Below, piece after piece: positions 5,402 to 14,056 of a DNA stretch of 39,533 nucleotides. Both the position numbers and the translations under genes were made by a program. The notes beneath the pieces were generated by a model. The model ran no database searches and was not told where the DNA came from. It worked only from the letters and a program-made list of their open reading frames with translations. The stretch spans positions 1 to 39,533 of IMG/VR virus record IMGVR_UViG_3300046642_000352; one strand, written 5' to 3'. Position 1 is the stretch's first letter; every line of letters begins with the position of its first letter. This DNA is from a virus.

Positions 5402-6915
5402 GTGCCCCCTATCTGCTGACCCCGGTCACTAAGGCGGATGTCAAGCGGGGCGATGGCGCTGACTTCGTCGACTTCTCGCAATCCTTCCTGCGGATCACCA
5501 AAGACTCTGTCGGTGGGTCCAGCGGCGAACTGCTTGTCTTCCGGGACTGGCAGTGCCAACTGTTCGGCCGGTTGCTCGCACGGCGCCCTGACGGCCGTTA
5601 CAAGCATCGCCAGGCACTCGTGGGCATGCCCCGCAAGAACGGCAAGAGCGCCGTAGGTGCCGCGCTGGCTATCTTCGGCCTGGTGTCCGGTCCCCGTGGT
5701 GGTGAGGTCTACTCCATCGCCGCTGACAAGGAACAAGCGCGAATCGTCTTCGGCACTGCCAAGAAAATGATCGAGATGGCGCCAGAGATGGCGAACTCTT
5801 TCAGGGTGTACCGGGACGCTGTTGAGCTACCGGCAACCGGGTCTGTGTACCGCGTGCTGTCTGCGGAAGCCTTCACCAAAGAGGGACTCAACCCGCATCT
5901 GACGATAGCCGACGAAGTCCACGCACAGCCCACCCGTGAACTCTGGGACGTCATGAGCCTTGCCTCTGGCGCTCGCGTAGAACCCATGATGGTGGGCATC
6001 ACCACCGCTGGCGTGAAGTCGGATAGCTCCGGTGGCGACAGCCTGTGTTACGGCATGTACCAGTACGGCGAGAAGATCATTCGGGGCGAGATCAACGACC
6101 CCGCTTTCTACTTTGAGTGGTGGGGGGCGCCGGAAGGTGCCGACCACAAGGACCCAGCGGTATGGGCAGCAGCGAATCCGGGCTTCAACGACATTGTGAG
6201 CGAAGAGGATTTCCACTCCTCCGTGCTGCGGACCCCGGAAGCGGAGTACCGAACCAAGCGGATGAACCAATGGGTGTCGACGGCGCAAGCCTGGCTACCC
6301 GCTGGCGCTTGGGACGAGTGCGCTGGCGACGCTGAGAGCATCGAGCCGGGTACCGAGGTGGTCCTAGGCTTTGACGGCTCGTTCAACAACGACTCAACGG
6401 CGCTTGTGGTGGTTACCTGCCCCCGGGGCGAGGATGACAAGCCCCACATTGACGTCGTGGCAGCGTGGGAAAAGCCTACGGATGCCGGGCAAGACTGGTC
6501 AGTCCCCATCTTCGATGTTGAGGACGAGATACGTAAGGCTTGCCGACGCTGGCAGGTTCGCGAGATTGTCTGTGACCCGTTCCGCTGGGCGCGCACGTAT
6601 CAGATCCTCGAATCTGAGGGGCTCCCGATCGTGGAGTTCCCGCAGTCCCCCGCGCGCATGGTTCCGGCGACGCAGCGCTATTACGAAGCCGTCATGAATA
6701 AGACGCTGACTCACAGCGGCGACCCGCGCCTAGCGCGCCATCTCTCGAACTGTGTCCTGCGGACCGATTCGCGCGGCTCGCGCCTGAGTAAGGACGCGAA
6801 GGGCTCGCCCCGGAAAATCGACCTTGCCGTTTCCGCTGTCATGGCGCTGGAACGAGCCTGCCAAGAGGCGGAAGTCATTCCCGAACCCCAGTTCTTCAGT
6901 TGGGCGGATCTATAA
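5398..6915 (+). CDS. terL: Terminase large subunit
   Basis: A 505-residue packaging motor. The ATPase domain has a Walker A-type GMPRKNGKS at about 77-85 and Walker B LTIADE with D172 and E173. The C-terminal nuclease domain begins near GFDGSFNNDSTALVVV, whose aspartate is a likely metal ligand, and continues with a second acidic motif around VREIVCDPFRW. Length and domain order fit the Terminase_1 family of HK97-like phages. It translocates DNA into proheads and cuts it. Confidence 0.95.
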   Translation: MSAPYLLTPVTKADVKRGDGADFVDFSQSFLRITKDSVGGSSGELLVFRDWQCQLFGRLLARRPDGRYKHRQALVGMPRKNGKSAVGAALAIFGLVSGPRGGEVYSIAADKEQARIVFGTAKKMIEMAPEMANSFRVYRDAVELPATGSVYRVLSAEAFTKEGLNPHLTIADEVHAQPTRELWDVMSLASGARVEPMMVGITTAGVKSDSSGGDSLCYGMYQYGEKIIRGEINDPAFYFEWWGAPEGADHKDPAVWAAANPGFNDIVSEEDFHSSVLRTPEAEYRTKRMNQWVSTAQAWLPAGAWDECAGDAESIEPGTEVVLGFDGSFNNDSTALVVVTCPRGEDDKPHIDVVAAWEKPTDAGQDWSVPIFDVEDEIRKACRRWQVREIVCDPFRWARTYQILESEGLPIVEFPQSPARMVPATQRYYEAVMNKTLTHSGDPRLARHLSNCVLRTDSRGSRLSKDAKGSPRKIDLAVSAVMALERACQEAEVIPEPQFFSWADL

Positions 6916-6926
6916 GGACGTGACAC

Positions 6927-7079
6927 ATGAAGTTCAGTCGACGCCTGATAGGCGAAATCGCCGATGTCACTGGCATTGGTTGTCTGGTAGGCGCCGGTTG
7001 GGCGTTCAACACGATTCTTGGTCTGGCGCTCGCTGGCGTAGGGCTTATCGTCATTAGCGCTGTGGTGGTGGACAAGTGA
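6927..7079 (+). CDS. Small membrane-type protein between terL and portal
   Basis: A 50-residue protein with a basic N-terminus (MKFSRRLIGE) and a long hydrophobic stretch (about residues 14-47, Gly/Ala/Val/Ile-rich) ending VVDK. It probably has one or two membrane-spanning segments. It is preceded by AAGGACG and its stop overlaps the portal start by GTGA. Small hydrophobic proteins occur at this position in other HK97-like actinophages, but its function is unknown. Confidence 0.75.
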   Translation: MKFSRRLIGEIADVTGIGCLVGAGWAFNTILGLALAGVGLIVISAVVVDK

Positions 7080-8338
7080 GCCTTGCCCGTAGAGCCGGTA
7101 AGGCCATTCGAGAGACCCGCTTTTATGCGCCCTCTGGCGCCGGTGATCCGTGGTCCATTCCCAGTAACGGCAGTCTCGCCGCGTACACGTCCGCTGGCGT
7201 CCCTGTCAACGACGAAACAGCGATGCAGCTACTTGCCGTGTCTGCCTGCGTTCGTCTGCTGTCTGATGCTGTCAGCGGTCTGCCCTTCGATTCCGTCAAG
7301 GCGGATGGTGAGCTGCGGAAGACCGTCGAGCCACCACCTGTCATCATCGCTGACCCGTTCGGCGGAGGTGCTACGCCCGGTCTGCCTACGCGTCGCCAAG
7401 GCTTCGTTCAGATGATGGTTTCGCTGCTGCTGCGCGGGAACGCCTATTGTCTGGTGCTGTCTAAGGACAGTTACGGGCGCCCCACACGGCTGATGGTGGT
7501 TCACCCCGATCGTGTGGACTGTGAGTTTGACGGGAGCGGTCGCCGGAAATACGCGATTGACCGTAAGCCCGTGCCCGACGCTGGCGACATTGTCCACATC
7601 ATGGGAATGGGCTTCCCGGAGTCTCCCACGGGCCTAAGCGTCATCAGCTACGCACGACAGGCCATCGGCCTAGGCCTTGCCGCTGAAGAGTTCGGCGCAC
7701 GGTTCTTCGGTGAGGGCGCCCACATGACGGGTGTCGTCGAGATTGAGGCGGACCTAGACAAGGATCGCGCGCGCACCATTAAGGAGAATTTCTCTGCCTC
7801 GCACAGCGGGCTGAAGAATTCCCACACGGTGGGCGTGCTGACTGGCGGAGCCAAGTGGAAGCCAATCAGCGTCACGCCCGAAGACGCGCAGTTCCTCGGC
7901 ACGCGCGCTGCGCAGAATCTCGATATTGCCATGCTGTTCGGCATCCCGCCACACATGCTGGGGCAGGTCGACAAGACAACCTCTTGGGGCACGGGCATTG
8001 AGCAGATGGGCCTAGGGTTCCTCGCCTACTCGCTGTCCGCGTGGCTGGGCCGTTTCGAAGACGCCTGGTCGACCATGCTGCCCCGCCCGCAAAGCGCCCG
8101 TTTCAATGCTGACGCACTTCTGCGCACTGATACAGCGGGTCGGTATGCGGTTTACTCCGCTGCCCGTTCGGCCGGAATCCTCACCACCAACGAAATACGC
8201 GCTCTTGAGAATTACGCGCCGGTTGATGGTGGCGACGATATCGCGGCGCCGCTGAATTCATCCGCACCGAAGCTGACCAAAGACAACGGCGCTTCGCCGA
8301 GTGCACAGAAAGCCGACGCGTTGGGAGCTGTTCTCTGA
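7076..8338 (+). CDS. Portal protein (HK97 gp3 family)
   Basis: A 420-residue protein that forms the DNA-entry ring at one capsid vertex. The HK97-type signature is seen in AMQLLAVSACVRLLSDAVSGLPF near the start, GNAYCLVLSKDSYGRPTRLMVVHPDRV, and the later FGIPPHMLGQVDKTTSWGTGIEQMGLGFLAYSL. The C-terminus is polar. The GTG start overlaps the preceding stop, and its own stop overlaps the protease ATG, giving a tightly coupled terL-portal-protease series. Confidence 0.95.
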   Translation: MSLARRAGKAIRETRFYAPSGAGDPWSIPSNGSLAAYTSAGVPVNDETAMQLLAVSACVRLLSDAVSGLPFDSVKADGELRKTVEPPPVIIADPFGGGATPGLPTRRQGFVQMMVSLLLRGNAYCLVLSKDSYGRPTRLMVVHPDRVDCEFDGSGRRKYAIDRKPVPDAGDIVHIMGMGFPESPTGLSVISYARQAIGLGLAAEEFGARFFGEGAHMTGVVEIEADLDKDRARTIKENFSASHSGLKNSHTVGVLTGGAKWKPISVTPEDAQFLGTRAAQNLDIAMLFGIPPHMLGQVDKTTSWGTGIEQMGLGFLAYSLSAWLGRFEDAWSTMLPRPQSARFNADALLRTDTAGRYAVYSAARSAGILTTNEIRALENYAPVDGGDDIAAPLNSSAPKLTKDNGASPSAQKADALGAVL

Positions 8339-9021
8339 TGACCGATTTTTCAAGCCGTGACTCACGGCGCAATGTCCGCGAGGATCGCAGGCGCCCGTTC
8401 GAGGGTATGGAGCTGCGGGAGCAGTCCAACGGCACGTTGCGCTTTACGGGCTATGCGTCTGTGACTGAGACCCCGTATGACATGCAGGACTTCCTAGGTG
8501 ACTACACAGAGGTTGTCCGGCGCGGGGCGTTCAGTAAGACGTTGGCCGAGGGCGCTGATGTCCCGTTCAAGTTGAACCATGACGGCATGACGCTCGCTCG
8601 CACGAAGAGCGGCACCATGCGACTGTCGGAAGACTCCACGGGCCTGCACGTCGAGGCGGACCTAGACCCGGGCAACGGGCAGGTGCGGGATATCCGCTCC
8701 GCCATGGACCGGGGCGACCTTGACGAGATGAGCTTTGCCTTCCGCGTGACTCGCCAGGAGTGGTCACCGGACTGGACGCAGCGCGACATCACCGAAGTGA
8801 ACCTCAACAAGGGTGACGTCAGCATCGTGAACTACGGGGCCAACCCGCACACTCAGGGGCTTACCTCGCTGCGTAGTGCGCTGACTGACGGCACGATCAC
8901 ACGTGACCAACTCGAAGCGCTCCTGCGGTCCGTCAGTGACTCCCCTGCCCCGCCTGAGCCTGTGATCGCCCCTGCGGATCTCTCGCTGTACGAAGCGCGC
9001 TTGCGCGCCCTGAATCTCTAA
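8338..9021 (+). CDS. Prohead maturation protease (HK97 family)
   Basis: A 227-residue serine protease of the HK97 gp4 / U35 type that cleaves the capsid N-terminal domain during maturation. Core motifs are GYASVTETPYDMQDF, FKLNHDGMTLAR with the likely catalytic histidine, and MDRGDLDEMSFAF with the likely catalytic serine, followed by ITEVNLNKGDVSIVNYGANPHT. It starts within the portal stop codon (ATGA) and is followed by an operator-like repeat before the capsid gene. Confidence 0.93.
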   Translation: MTDFSSRDSRRNVREDRRRPFEGMELREQSNGTLRFTGYASVTETPYDMQDFLGDYTEVVRRGAFSKTLAEGADVPFKLNHDGMTLARTKSGTMRLSEDSTGLHVEADLDPGNGQVRDIRSAMDRGDLDEMSFAFRVTRQEWSPDWTQRDITEVNLNKGDVSIVNYGANPHTQGLTSLRSALTDGTITRDQLEALLRSVSDSPAPPEPVIAPADLSLYEARLRALNL

Positions 9022-9034
9022 CTCTCGCGTCGGT

Positions 9035-9056
9035 CACCTACGGATATCCGTATGTG
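9035..9056. repeat. 22-bp palindromic repeat (unclassified copy)
   Basis: Carries one mismatch (A to C at position 4: CACCTACGG). It has neither self-complementary flanks nor a promoter behind it. It lies between protease and capsid, 130 nt before the capsid start, and could act as a repressor roadblock. Confidence 0.8.
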
Positions 9057-9125
9057 CCTTCGCTGCCCGCCCGGTTTACGCCGGAGCCTACGCCGGACCC
9101 CGCGCAACAAGGGGCACCACCTAGG

Positions 9126-9148
9126 CCACCACCTAACGCAAGTGGTGG
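9126..9148 (+). other. Hairpin in the capsid leader
   Basis: CCACCAC pairs with GTGGTGG (7 bp) around a 9-nt loop, 38 nt before the capsid ATG. There is no U-run, so it may be an mRNA-stabilising or processing structure or a weak terminator. Confidence 0.45.
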
Positions 9149-9185
9149 GCGATTCCCAAAGAATCGAACCTAGGAAAGGTCCCAA

Positions 9186-10529
9186 ATGCCTACGCACAAG
9201 CGTGCACTTATTGCCGGTCTGGTCGCTCAGCGCTCTGAGGAGCGTGCGAAGCTAGATGTTCTTCTGGGCGAGGCTCGCTCCGCTGAGGGCGGCATGACCG
9301 ACGAGCAGCGCGCCGAGTTTGACAAGGGCGAAGCCGAGATTCGTTCGCTCGACGAGCGGGTTTCCGAGCTAGACGCACAGGTTCGCGCCGACGACGCTGC
9401 GGCGGACATGGCCAAGCGCTATGCGCCGAAGGCTTCGGGTGTCACTGTCACTTCCGAGCCTGAGATCTACCGTTCCGGGCTGAACGGCCAGTCGTACTTC
9501 CGTGACATGTGGAATGCGCGCCAGAACGGCGACCGTGACGCCATGGACCGACTTCAGCGCAACAACAAGGGCCGTGCGGCCGAGCAGCGTGCGCTGACCA
9601 CGGTTAACGGCGCCGGTGGTGAGTTCGTTCCTCCCCTGTGGCTAGAGAAGGAGTTCGTCCGCCTGGCTCGCGCGGGTCGCATTACCGGCAACCTGGTCCC
9701 GACCAGCGCGCTCCCTGCGGGCACTGACTCGATCAACGTGCCCAAGGTGAACACCGGCACCGCTGTCGCCGTTCAGGCCACGCAGAACTCTGCGGTTCAG
9801 CAGACCGACCTGACCACTACGTCGATTTCGTCCACCGTGACGACCATTGCCGGTGGCCAGACTGTGAGCCTTCAGCTCCTAGAGCAGTCGCCGCTGAACG
9901 TGGATGACGTCATCCTTGCTGACCTTGCTGCGGCGTATGCCACTCAGTACAACACCCTGATTCTGAGCGGTTCCGGTTCCGGTGGTAGCCCGACCGGAAT
10001 TCTGACGCTGTCGGGCACCAACGCGATCACCTACACGCAGGCCTCCCCGACTGTCGCGCTTCTGTACTCGCAGATCGCGAACGCGATTCAGACCGTCCAC
10101 ACCAACCGGTTCCTGCCGCCCGACACGATCATCATGCACCCTCGTCGCTGGGCCTACCTGCTTGCGGCGTCTGACACCACGGGTCGCCCGCTGGTCACCC
10201 CTTCGGCCAACTCGCCGATGAACGCCGTTGGTAACCAGGGTGAGGTGGCCGCACAGGGCTACGTCGGCACGATTCAGGGTCTCCCTGTGTTCGTTGACGC
10301 GGTCATCCCGACCACGGTCGGTGGTACGCAGGACCAGATCATCGTGGCTCGCATGGCCGACCTGATGGCTTGGGAGGGCAACGTCAAGGCGGAGGCCTTC
10401 CCGCAGACGTACGCCAACCAGCTATCCGTGTTCGTGCGGCTGTACAACTACATGTCCTTCCAGCCTGCGCGCTACCCGAAGAGCATTTCGGTTATCTCCG
10501 GTACGGGTCTGGTCGCTCCGACTTTCTAA
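9186..10529 (+). CDS. Major capsid protein (HK97 gp5 fold)
   Basis: A 447-residue capsid subunit. The first roughly 95 residues are charged and coiled-coil-like (ERAKLDVLLGEARS, SLDERVSELDAQVRADD) and match the delta or scaffold domain removed by the maturation protease. The shell domain follows with FVPPLWLEKEFVRLARAGRITGNLV, WAYLLAASDTTGRPLV and a C-terminal QLSVFVRLYNYMSFQPARYP. The ATG has AGGAAAGG upstream. The preceding leader has an operator-like repeat and a hairpin, which may set its high expression apart from upstream genes. Confidence 0.95.
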   Translation: MPTHKRALIAGLVAQRSEERAKLDVLLGEARSAEGGMTDEQRAEFDKGEAEIRSLDERVSELDAQVRADDAAADMAKRYAPKASGVTVTSEPEIYRSGLNGQSYFRDMWNARQNGDRDAMDRLQRNNKGRAAEQRALTTVNGAGGEFVPPLWLEKEFVRLARAGRITGNLVPTSALPAGTDSINVPKVNTGTAVAVQATQNSAVQQTDLTTTSISSTVTTIAGGQTVSLQLLEQSPLNVDDVILADLAAAYATQYNTLILSGSGSGGSPTGILTLSGTNAITYTQASPTVALLYSQIANAIQTVHTNRFLPPDTIIMHPRRWAYLLAASDTTGRPLVTPSANSPMNAVGNQGEVAAQGYVGTIQGLPVFVDAVIPTTVGGTQDQIIVARMADLMAWEGNVKAEAFPQTYANQLSVFVRLYNYMSFQPARYPKSISVISGTGLVAPTF

Positions 10530-10548
10530 GTCTGACCTAGTGGCGGTG

Positions 10549-10579
10549 GGGGTCACATACGGATATCCGTATGTGCCCC
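10549..10579. repeat. 22-bp palindrome with extended stem
   Basis: The core at 10554-10575 matches the consensus exactly. Flanking GGGG and CCCC pair with a single bulged T, so the transcript can form a hairpin of more than 12 bp right after the capsid stop. It could terminate or attenuate capsid transcripts as well as bind a repressor. Confidence 0.85.
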
Positions 10580-10607
10580 TGCCCCCTCCCCTACCCGAGA
10601 GGAACGC

Positions 10608-10859
10608 ATGAATCCCATCAACTACGCCAACGGCCTTGTGGTCGAGCTTGGCTTTGCGCAGCAGGACAAGGACAAGGCACACGAAGTGGCCGTTCGCGAG
10701 CAACTCGCGTTGGTGTCCGCTGAGCTAGACAAGGTCAACCCGGAACCCCTCAGCGAAGGCACCCGCGCACTGCTAGCGGAGGCTGTATCCGCTGTTGCCG
10801 ATGCGCTGGCCAACAAGCCCAAGCGGGCCGCTAAGCCTGCCGCTGACCCTACGGAGTAG
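10608..10859 (+). CDS. Small acidic protein after capsid
   Basis: An 83-residue, Ala/Glu/Lys-rich, mainly helical protein (DKDKAHEVAVREQLALVSAELDKV) with a Lys/Ala/Pro tail. The ATG has GAGAGGAACGC upstream. Its position between capsid and connector is where head decoration or assembly accessories can lie, but no family is recognised. Confidence 0.75.
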   Translation: MNPINYANGLVVELGFAQQDKDKAHEVAVREQLALVSAELDKVNPEPLSEGTRALLAEAVSAVADALANKPKRAAKPAADPTE

Positions 10860-10865
10860 TGACCC

Positions 10866-11756
10866 ATGCCGCTGATCTACTTTGCCGGGCAGGATGTAGC
10901 GCTTTCGGCGACCCCGCTCGATGACAGCGGCAACCCCGTGCAGGGCGCTGTGAGCGTCTCTGTGGCCATCACAGACCCGTCCGGGGGGATTACCCACCCC
11001 ACCCCGTCAGGGCCCGTTAGCGGGGCGTACACGGCCGTCGTGCCGTCTGTCAGCGTTAGCGGCGTCTGGCTTGCTCGCTGGACTGCTACCGGCACGGGCG
11101 TGGCCTGGTCGTCTGAGACTCAGTTTCAGGTGCGCCCCCTCGGCGTCGAACAGCTCGTCGACCTGCCCAGCGTCAAGGCCCATCTGAACATCAATCCTGC
11201 GGATACGCGCCAGGATGACGAGCTACAGGGCTTCATTCTCGCTGCGGCTGAGATAGCCCGGAACCATTGCGGCCCGTTCATCCCGGAATCCCACACGGAG
11301 TATTTCGACGGCGGGGTTTCACAGATCGTGCCAGCGTTCACACCGGTTTCGAGTGTGCTGAGCATCACGGAGTACTACGGGCTTTCAGCCTTTCCGCTGA
11401 CTGAGCAAGCCCTAGGCGGGCAAACCAACGCGTTTGCCTTCACCGTGGACACCAACACGGGGCAGATAACCCGCCGCACGTTCGGGGGCGAGGCTGCAAC
11501 GTTCGCTTTCGGTGCGAAGAACATCAAAGTCGTGTACACAGCGGGCCGCGCGGGACAAGTCCCGTGGACTGTTCGCCTAGGCGTGCTTGAGCTGATCCGG
11601 CATCTGTGGCAGATGACTCAGCAAGGCGGAGGGCGGCCGAAGTTCAACTCTGGCGCCTACGACGGTGGCGAAGCCGTTGTTCACACGGGCTTTGCCATTC
11701 CCTCGCGCGTCCTCGAACTCTGGCAGGCCTATTACCGGGGGCCGGGTATCGCATGA
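10866..11756 (+). CDS. Head-tail connector with N-terminal Ig-like domain
   Basis: A 296-residue protein with two parts. Residues 1-90 look like an Ig-like beta domain (DVALSATPLDDSGNPV, GVWLARWTATGTG). The rest matches the HK97 gp6-type connector: LVDLPSVKAHLNINPADTRQDDELQGFILAAAEIARNHCGPF. It should dock under the portal. Fusion of a beta-rich domain to the connector is somewhat unusual and might add a surface or neck decoration. Its stop overlaps the next start. Confidence 0.8.
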   Translation: MPLIYFAGQDVALSATPLDDSGNPVQGAVSVSVAITDPSGGITHPTPSGPVSGAYTAVVPSVSVSGVWLARWTATGTGVAWSSETQFQVRPLGVEQLVDLPSVKAHLNINPADTRQDDELQGFILAAAEIARNHCGPFIPESHTEYFDGGVSQIVPAFTPVSSVLSITEYYGLSAFPLTEQALGGQTNAFAFTVDTNTGQITRRTFGGEAATFAFGAKNIKVVYTAGRAGQVPWTVRLGVLELIRHLWQMTQQGGGRPKFNSGAYDGGEAVVHTGFAIPSRVLELWQAYYRGPGIA

Positions 11757-12220
11757 GCATCCCTTCCAGCACAGCGCCAGCGGTCCGACAGTGGCTTTTT
11801 GACCAGTGCACCGCTGGGCTTGCGCCCGACCCTGACAACGTCCGCGCGTCGTTGCTCGTCTGCTTTGACCAACCGGGGCCGAACGAGCCTGATGACATTG
11901 TGGCTATCGGCCAGGTGCGCAGGCATCTGAACGTTGCTTCGATGGTTGGCGGGGGTGGCGCCGGTTGGCTTGACGAGTCGTATTCCGTCGCTGTCGTCGT
12001 CGATGTGTTCCGGGGCAGTGACAGCGGGCAGGTGGCCTACTCGCGCGCCATGGATCTAGCCAACGCCGTCATTGCAATCGTGCGATCGGATATCACGCTG
12101 GGTGGCCACGTCATCAAAAGCGCCCCGACTGGCGATACGGCCGAAGTCGAGTGGGACAGCGAACACGGCGGTAAGCGCGCCTGCGTAACTGTCGAAATTG
12201 AATGCGTTACGAGGATCTGA
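11753..12220 (+). CDS. Tail terminator or neck protein
   Basis: A 155-residue protein starting within the connector stop codon (ATGA). The mixed alpha-beta pattern with central YSVAVVVDVFRGSDSGQVAYSRAMDLANAV and C-terminal CVTVEIECVTRI resembles tail terminator or tail-completion proteins of siphoviruses. Its place between connector and tail tube supports this, but the family is not certain. Starts further upstream in the frame would overlap the connector by more than 100 nt. Confidence 0.65.
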   Translation: MSIPSSTAPAVRQWLFDQCTAGLAPDPDNVRASLLVCFDQPGPNEPDDIVAIGQVRRHLNVASMVGGGGAGWLDESYSVAVVVDVFRGSDSGQVAYSRAMDLANAVIAIVRSDITLGGHVIKSAPTGDTAEVEWDSEHGGKRACVTVEIECVTRI

Positions 12221-12223
12221 CAC

Positions 12224-12445
12224 ATGCCTGAATTCACATACAGCGGCGACGACGAGCGCTATTACCCGTCACTTGCGCTGAACGTCCACCCTGGCGATCG
12301 CGTGACGCTCGACGCTGACCCTGGGGACGGCCGTTTCGTACCTGCCGATGGCGCCCCCACTCCCCTGCCTGTCTCTGACAGCGCTCCCGATCCTGCGCCA
12401 GTCGCTGACTCTGCGCCCACTGACACCCCGGAGGTAGGCAACTAA
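12224..12445 (+). CDS. Small acidic protein before the tail tube gene
   Basis: A 73-residue protein with an aromatic N-terminus (PEFTYSGDDERYYPSLALNVHPGDRVTL) and a Pro/Asp/Ser/Ala-rich disordered tail. Similar short proteins with a P-G-D motif occur next to tail tube genes in actinophages. It starts 3 nt after the preceding stop and its last base overlaps the major tail ATG, so it is co-translated. Function unknown. Confidence 0.75.
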   Translation: MPEFTYSGDDERYYPSLALNVHPGDRVTLDADPGDGRFVPADGAPTPLPVSDSAPDPAPVADSAPTDTPEVGN

Positions 12446-13410
12446 TGCCCAAGGCAACAGCTCTCTCATTCCTCGGTATTGCCAAGGAAGTTACGCCCGG
12501 CACGCCGGTTGCGTCGTCGCAGTACATCCCGGTCACGACCATTACGCCGAAGGACAATCAGCAGCTACTCGACGATAAGGGCTATCGCGGCTCGCTCGTC
12601 GACGTCTACGACCAGGTGGCGGGAGTCCTAAGCGGCTCGCTGGACTTTGACGGGGACGTTTTCCCGGACACGATCGGTTTCCCGCTGGCTGGTGTGCTCG
12701 GCGATGTCGTCACGTCCGGCGCGTCTGCCCCGTTCACTCACACTTTCTCTGTGCTGAACACGGGTTCGGGCCAGCCCAAGACTTACACGCTGAATGACAA
12801 CTACGTTGCGGGTAACCGGCAGTACCCCAGCGCGAAGTTTTCTGAGATCGGTTTCAAGTTCACGGCCGATGGCCTGCTGACGTACAGCGCTAAGACCACG
12901 ACGTTCGGGTCTGTCCCCGTTGTGGCCCCGACCACGTCCTTTACTGCCATTCCGCCGCTGGTCGGCTGGACGGGTGTCGTGCAGATTGCGGCCGTCACTC
13001 AGGCTGGCGTACTTGATGGCGAAGTCACCATTAAGCGCCCGGTCACCGTGATTAACCCGGTCGATGGTACGCAGGCCCCTTCCACGCTGTGGAGTGGTCC
13101 CGTTCAGGTCGACGGTAAGGCCACGCTCATCATGGAAGATGACACGGCGCTTACGCAGTACCTCACCACGGTAAAGCCTGCGATTGACTTCAATTTCTCG
13201 TCTGGCACTGGCGCTACTGCCGTTCAGCTCAAGCTACACATGAGCAAGTGCAGCATTTCGGCCGCTGATATCACGCGCGGCAAGGACTACATCGAGGTCC
13301 CGATTACGTGGACTGCGCTTGCCAACACCACCGACATTGGCGCGTCGGGCGGGTATTCGCCTATCAAGGTGACCGTTCAGAACGCCGTGACCTCCGGGAC
13401 GTACAACTGA
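12445..13410 (+). CDS. Major tail protein (tail tube)
   Basis: A 321-residue protein with the opening typical of siphovirus tail tube subunits (LSFLGIAKEVTPGTPVASSQYIPVTT). A beta-rich body follows (LSGSLDFDGDVFPDTIGFPLAGVLG, GLLTYSAKTTTFG), with a C-terminal strand-rich segment YIEVPITWTALANTTD. It polymerises into the tail tube whose length is set by the tape measure protein. It overlaps its neighbours at both ends by one base. Confidence 0.9.
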   Translation: MPKATALSFLGIAKEVTPGTPVASSQYIPVTTITPKDNQQLLDDKGYRGSLVDVYDQVAGVLSGSLDFDGDVFPDTIGFPLAGVLGDVVTSGASAPFTHTFSVLNTGSGQPKTYTLNDNYVAGNRQYPSAKFSEIGFKFTADGLLTYSAKTTTFGSVPVVAPTTSFTAIPPLVGWTGVVQIAAVTQAGVLDGEVTIKRPVTVINPVDGTQAPSTLWSGPVQVDGKATLIMEDDTALTQYLTTVKPAIDFNFSSGTGATAVQLKLHMSKCSISAADITRGKDYIEVPITWTALANTTDIGASGGYSPIKVTVQNAVTSGTYN

Positions 13411-13841
13411 TGATCCACCTGACTCTCCCTTCCGGCGCGACCGCTGATCTCCGCGAAGTTGCCGACGTTACCGAGCGCCAGCGCAGGCCCATTAAGCGCA
13501 TTCAGACGAAGCTAGCGGGTCTCCCCGCGTTCACTTCGGCCGTTGCTGAGGCGCAGGCGCAGGGCGACGGCATCGACCTAACCCCTGAGCAGCAGCTACG
13601 TATCGCGGCGGGCATGGGCGAGGCTTTCGACCTACTTGAAGAGCTGAACGACGCGCTGGTGGTCGCGCTGGTCGCCGGTTGGTCCTATGGCTTCGGCGTG
13701 ACTGTGGATGCTGTGCAGGATCTTCCGGGGCGTGACCTTGACGCGCTGCGTAAGGCCGTGTCGCCGTACCTGGCGCAGCTAAACCCTGACTTCGAGCCGA
13801 ACCCTGACCCAGCGTCCCCTTCCGGAGCCTCCGTCGCCTAA
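13410..13841 (+). CDS. Tail assembly chaperone, short form
   Basis: A 143-residue acidic, helical protein (LTPEQQLRIAAGMGEAFDLLEELNDALVVAL) in the position of lambda gpG, between tail tube and tape measure. Its ATG overlaps the tail tube stop. The C-terminus (NPDPASPSGASVA) encodes the probable frameshift site. It should bind the tape measure protein during tail assembly. Confidence 0.88.
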   Translation: MIHLTLPSGATADLREVADVTERQRRPIKRIQTKLAGLPAFTSAVAEAQAQGDGIDLTPEQQLRIAAGMGEAFDLLEELNDALVVALVAGWSYGFGVTVDAVQDLPGRDLDALRKAVSPYLAQLNPDFEPNPDPASPSGASVA

Positions 13842-14056
13842 CGGAGGCTCTTTCCCACAACGGGCAGGGAAGCACCTACACAGCGGATGAAATCCCGTCC
13901 GAGGAGTATCGGGTGTGGCGACTGTGCACGCTGCTGCGCTGTCGCCCATCCGAACTCAGCGGGGAATCCGCCGTGACCCTGGATTGGCTGCTAGCCGTAG
14001 ACGACGCCGTTGGCAAGGCTCGCAAGATAGTTGAGGAGCGGGCCGCTAATGGCTGA
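13410..14056 (+). CDS. Tail assembly chaperone, long form by -1 frameshift
   Basis: The -1 frame is open from about 13814 to a TGA at 14054-14056 and encodes a plausible second chaperone domain (YRVWRLCTLLRCRPSELSGE, TLDWLLAVDDAVGKARK). Two in-frame TGA codons upstream in the -1 frame confine the shift to about 13808-13838, around CCCCTTCC at 13816. The +1 frame closes after some 27 codons. Overlap of the -1 stop with the following ATG (14049) supports expression. Programmed shifts here are a general siphovirus feature (lambda G/GT). Confidence 0.75.
13815..13850 (+). other. Frameshift signal: slip site and stem-loop
   Basis: TCCCCTTCC at 13815-13823 allows a Pro-CCT to slip back to CCC. Beginning 5 nt after that codon is a perfect 9-bp stem GAGCCTCCG (13825-13833) with CGGAGGCTC (13842-13850), whose loop contains the short form's TAA stop. 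A short U-run follows, so a terminator is the alternative reading. The open -1 frame favours frameshifting. Confidence 0.65.
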
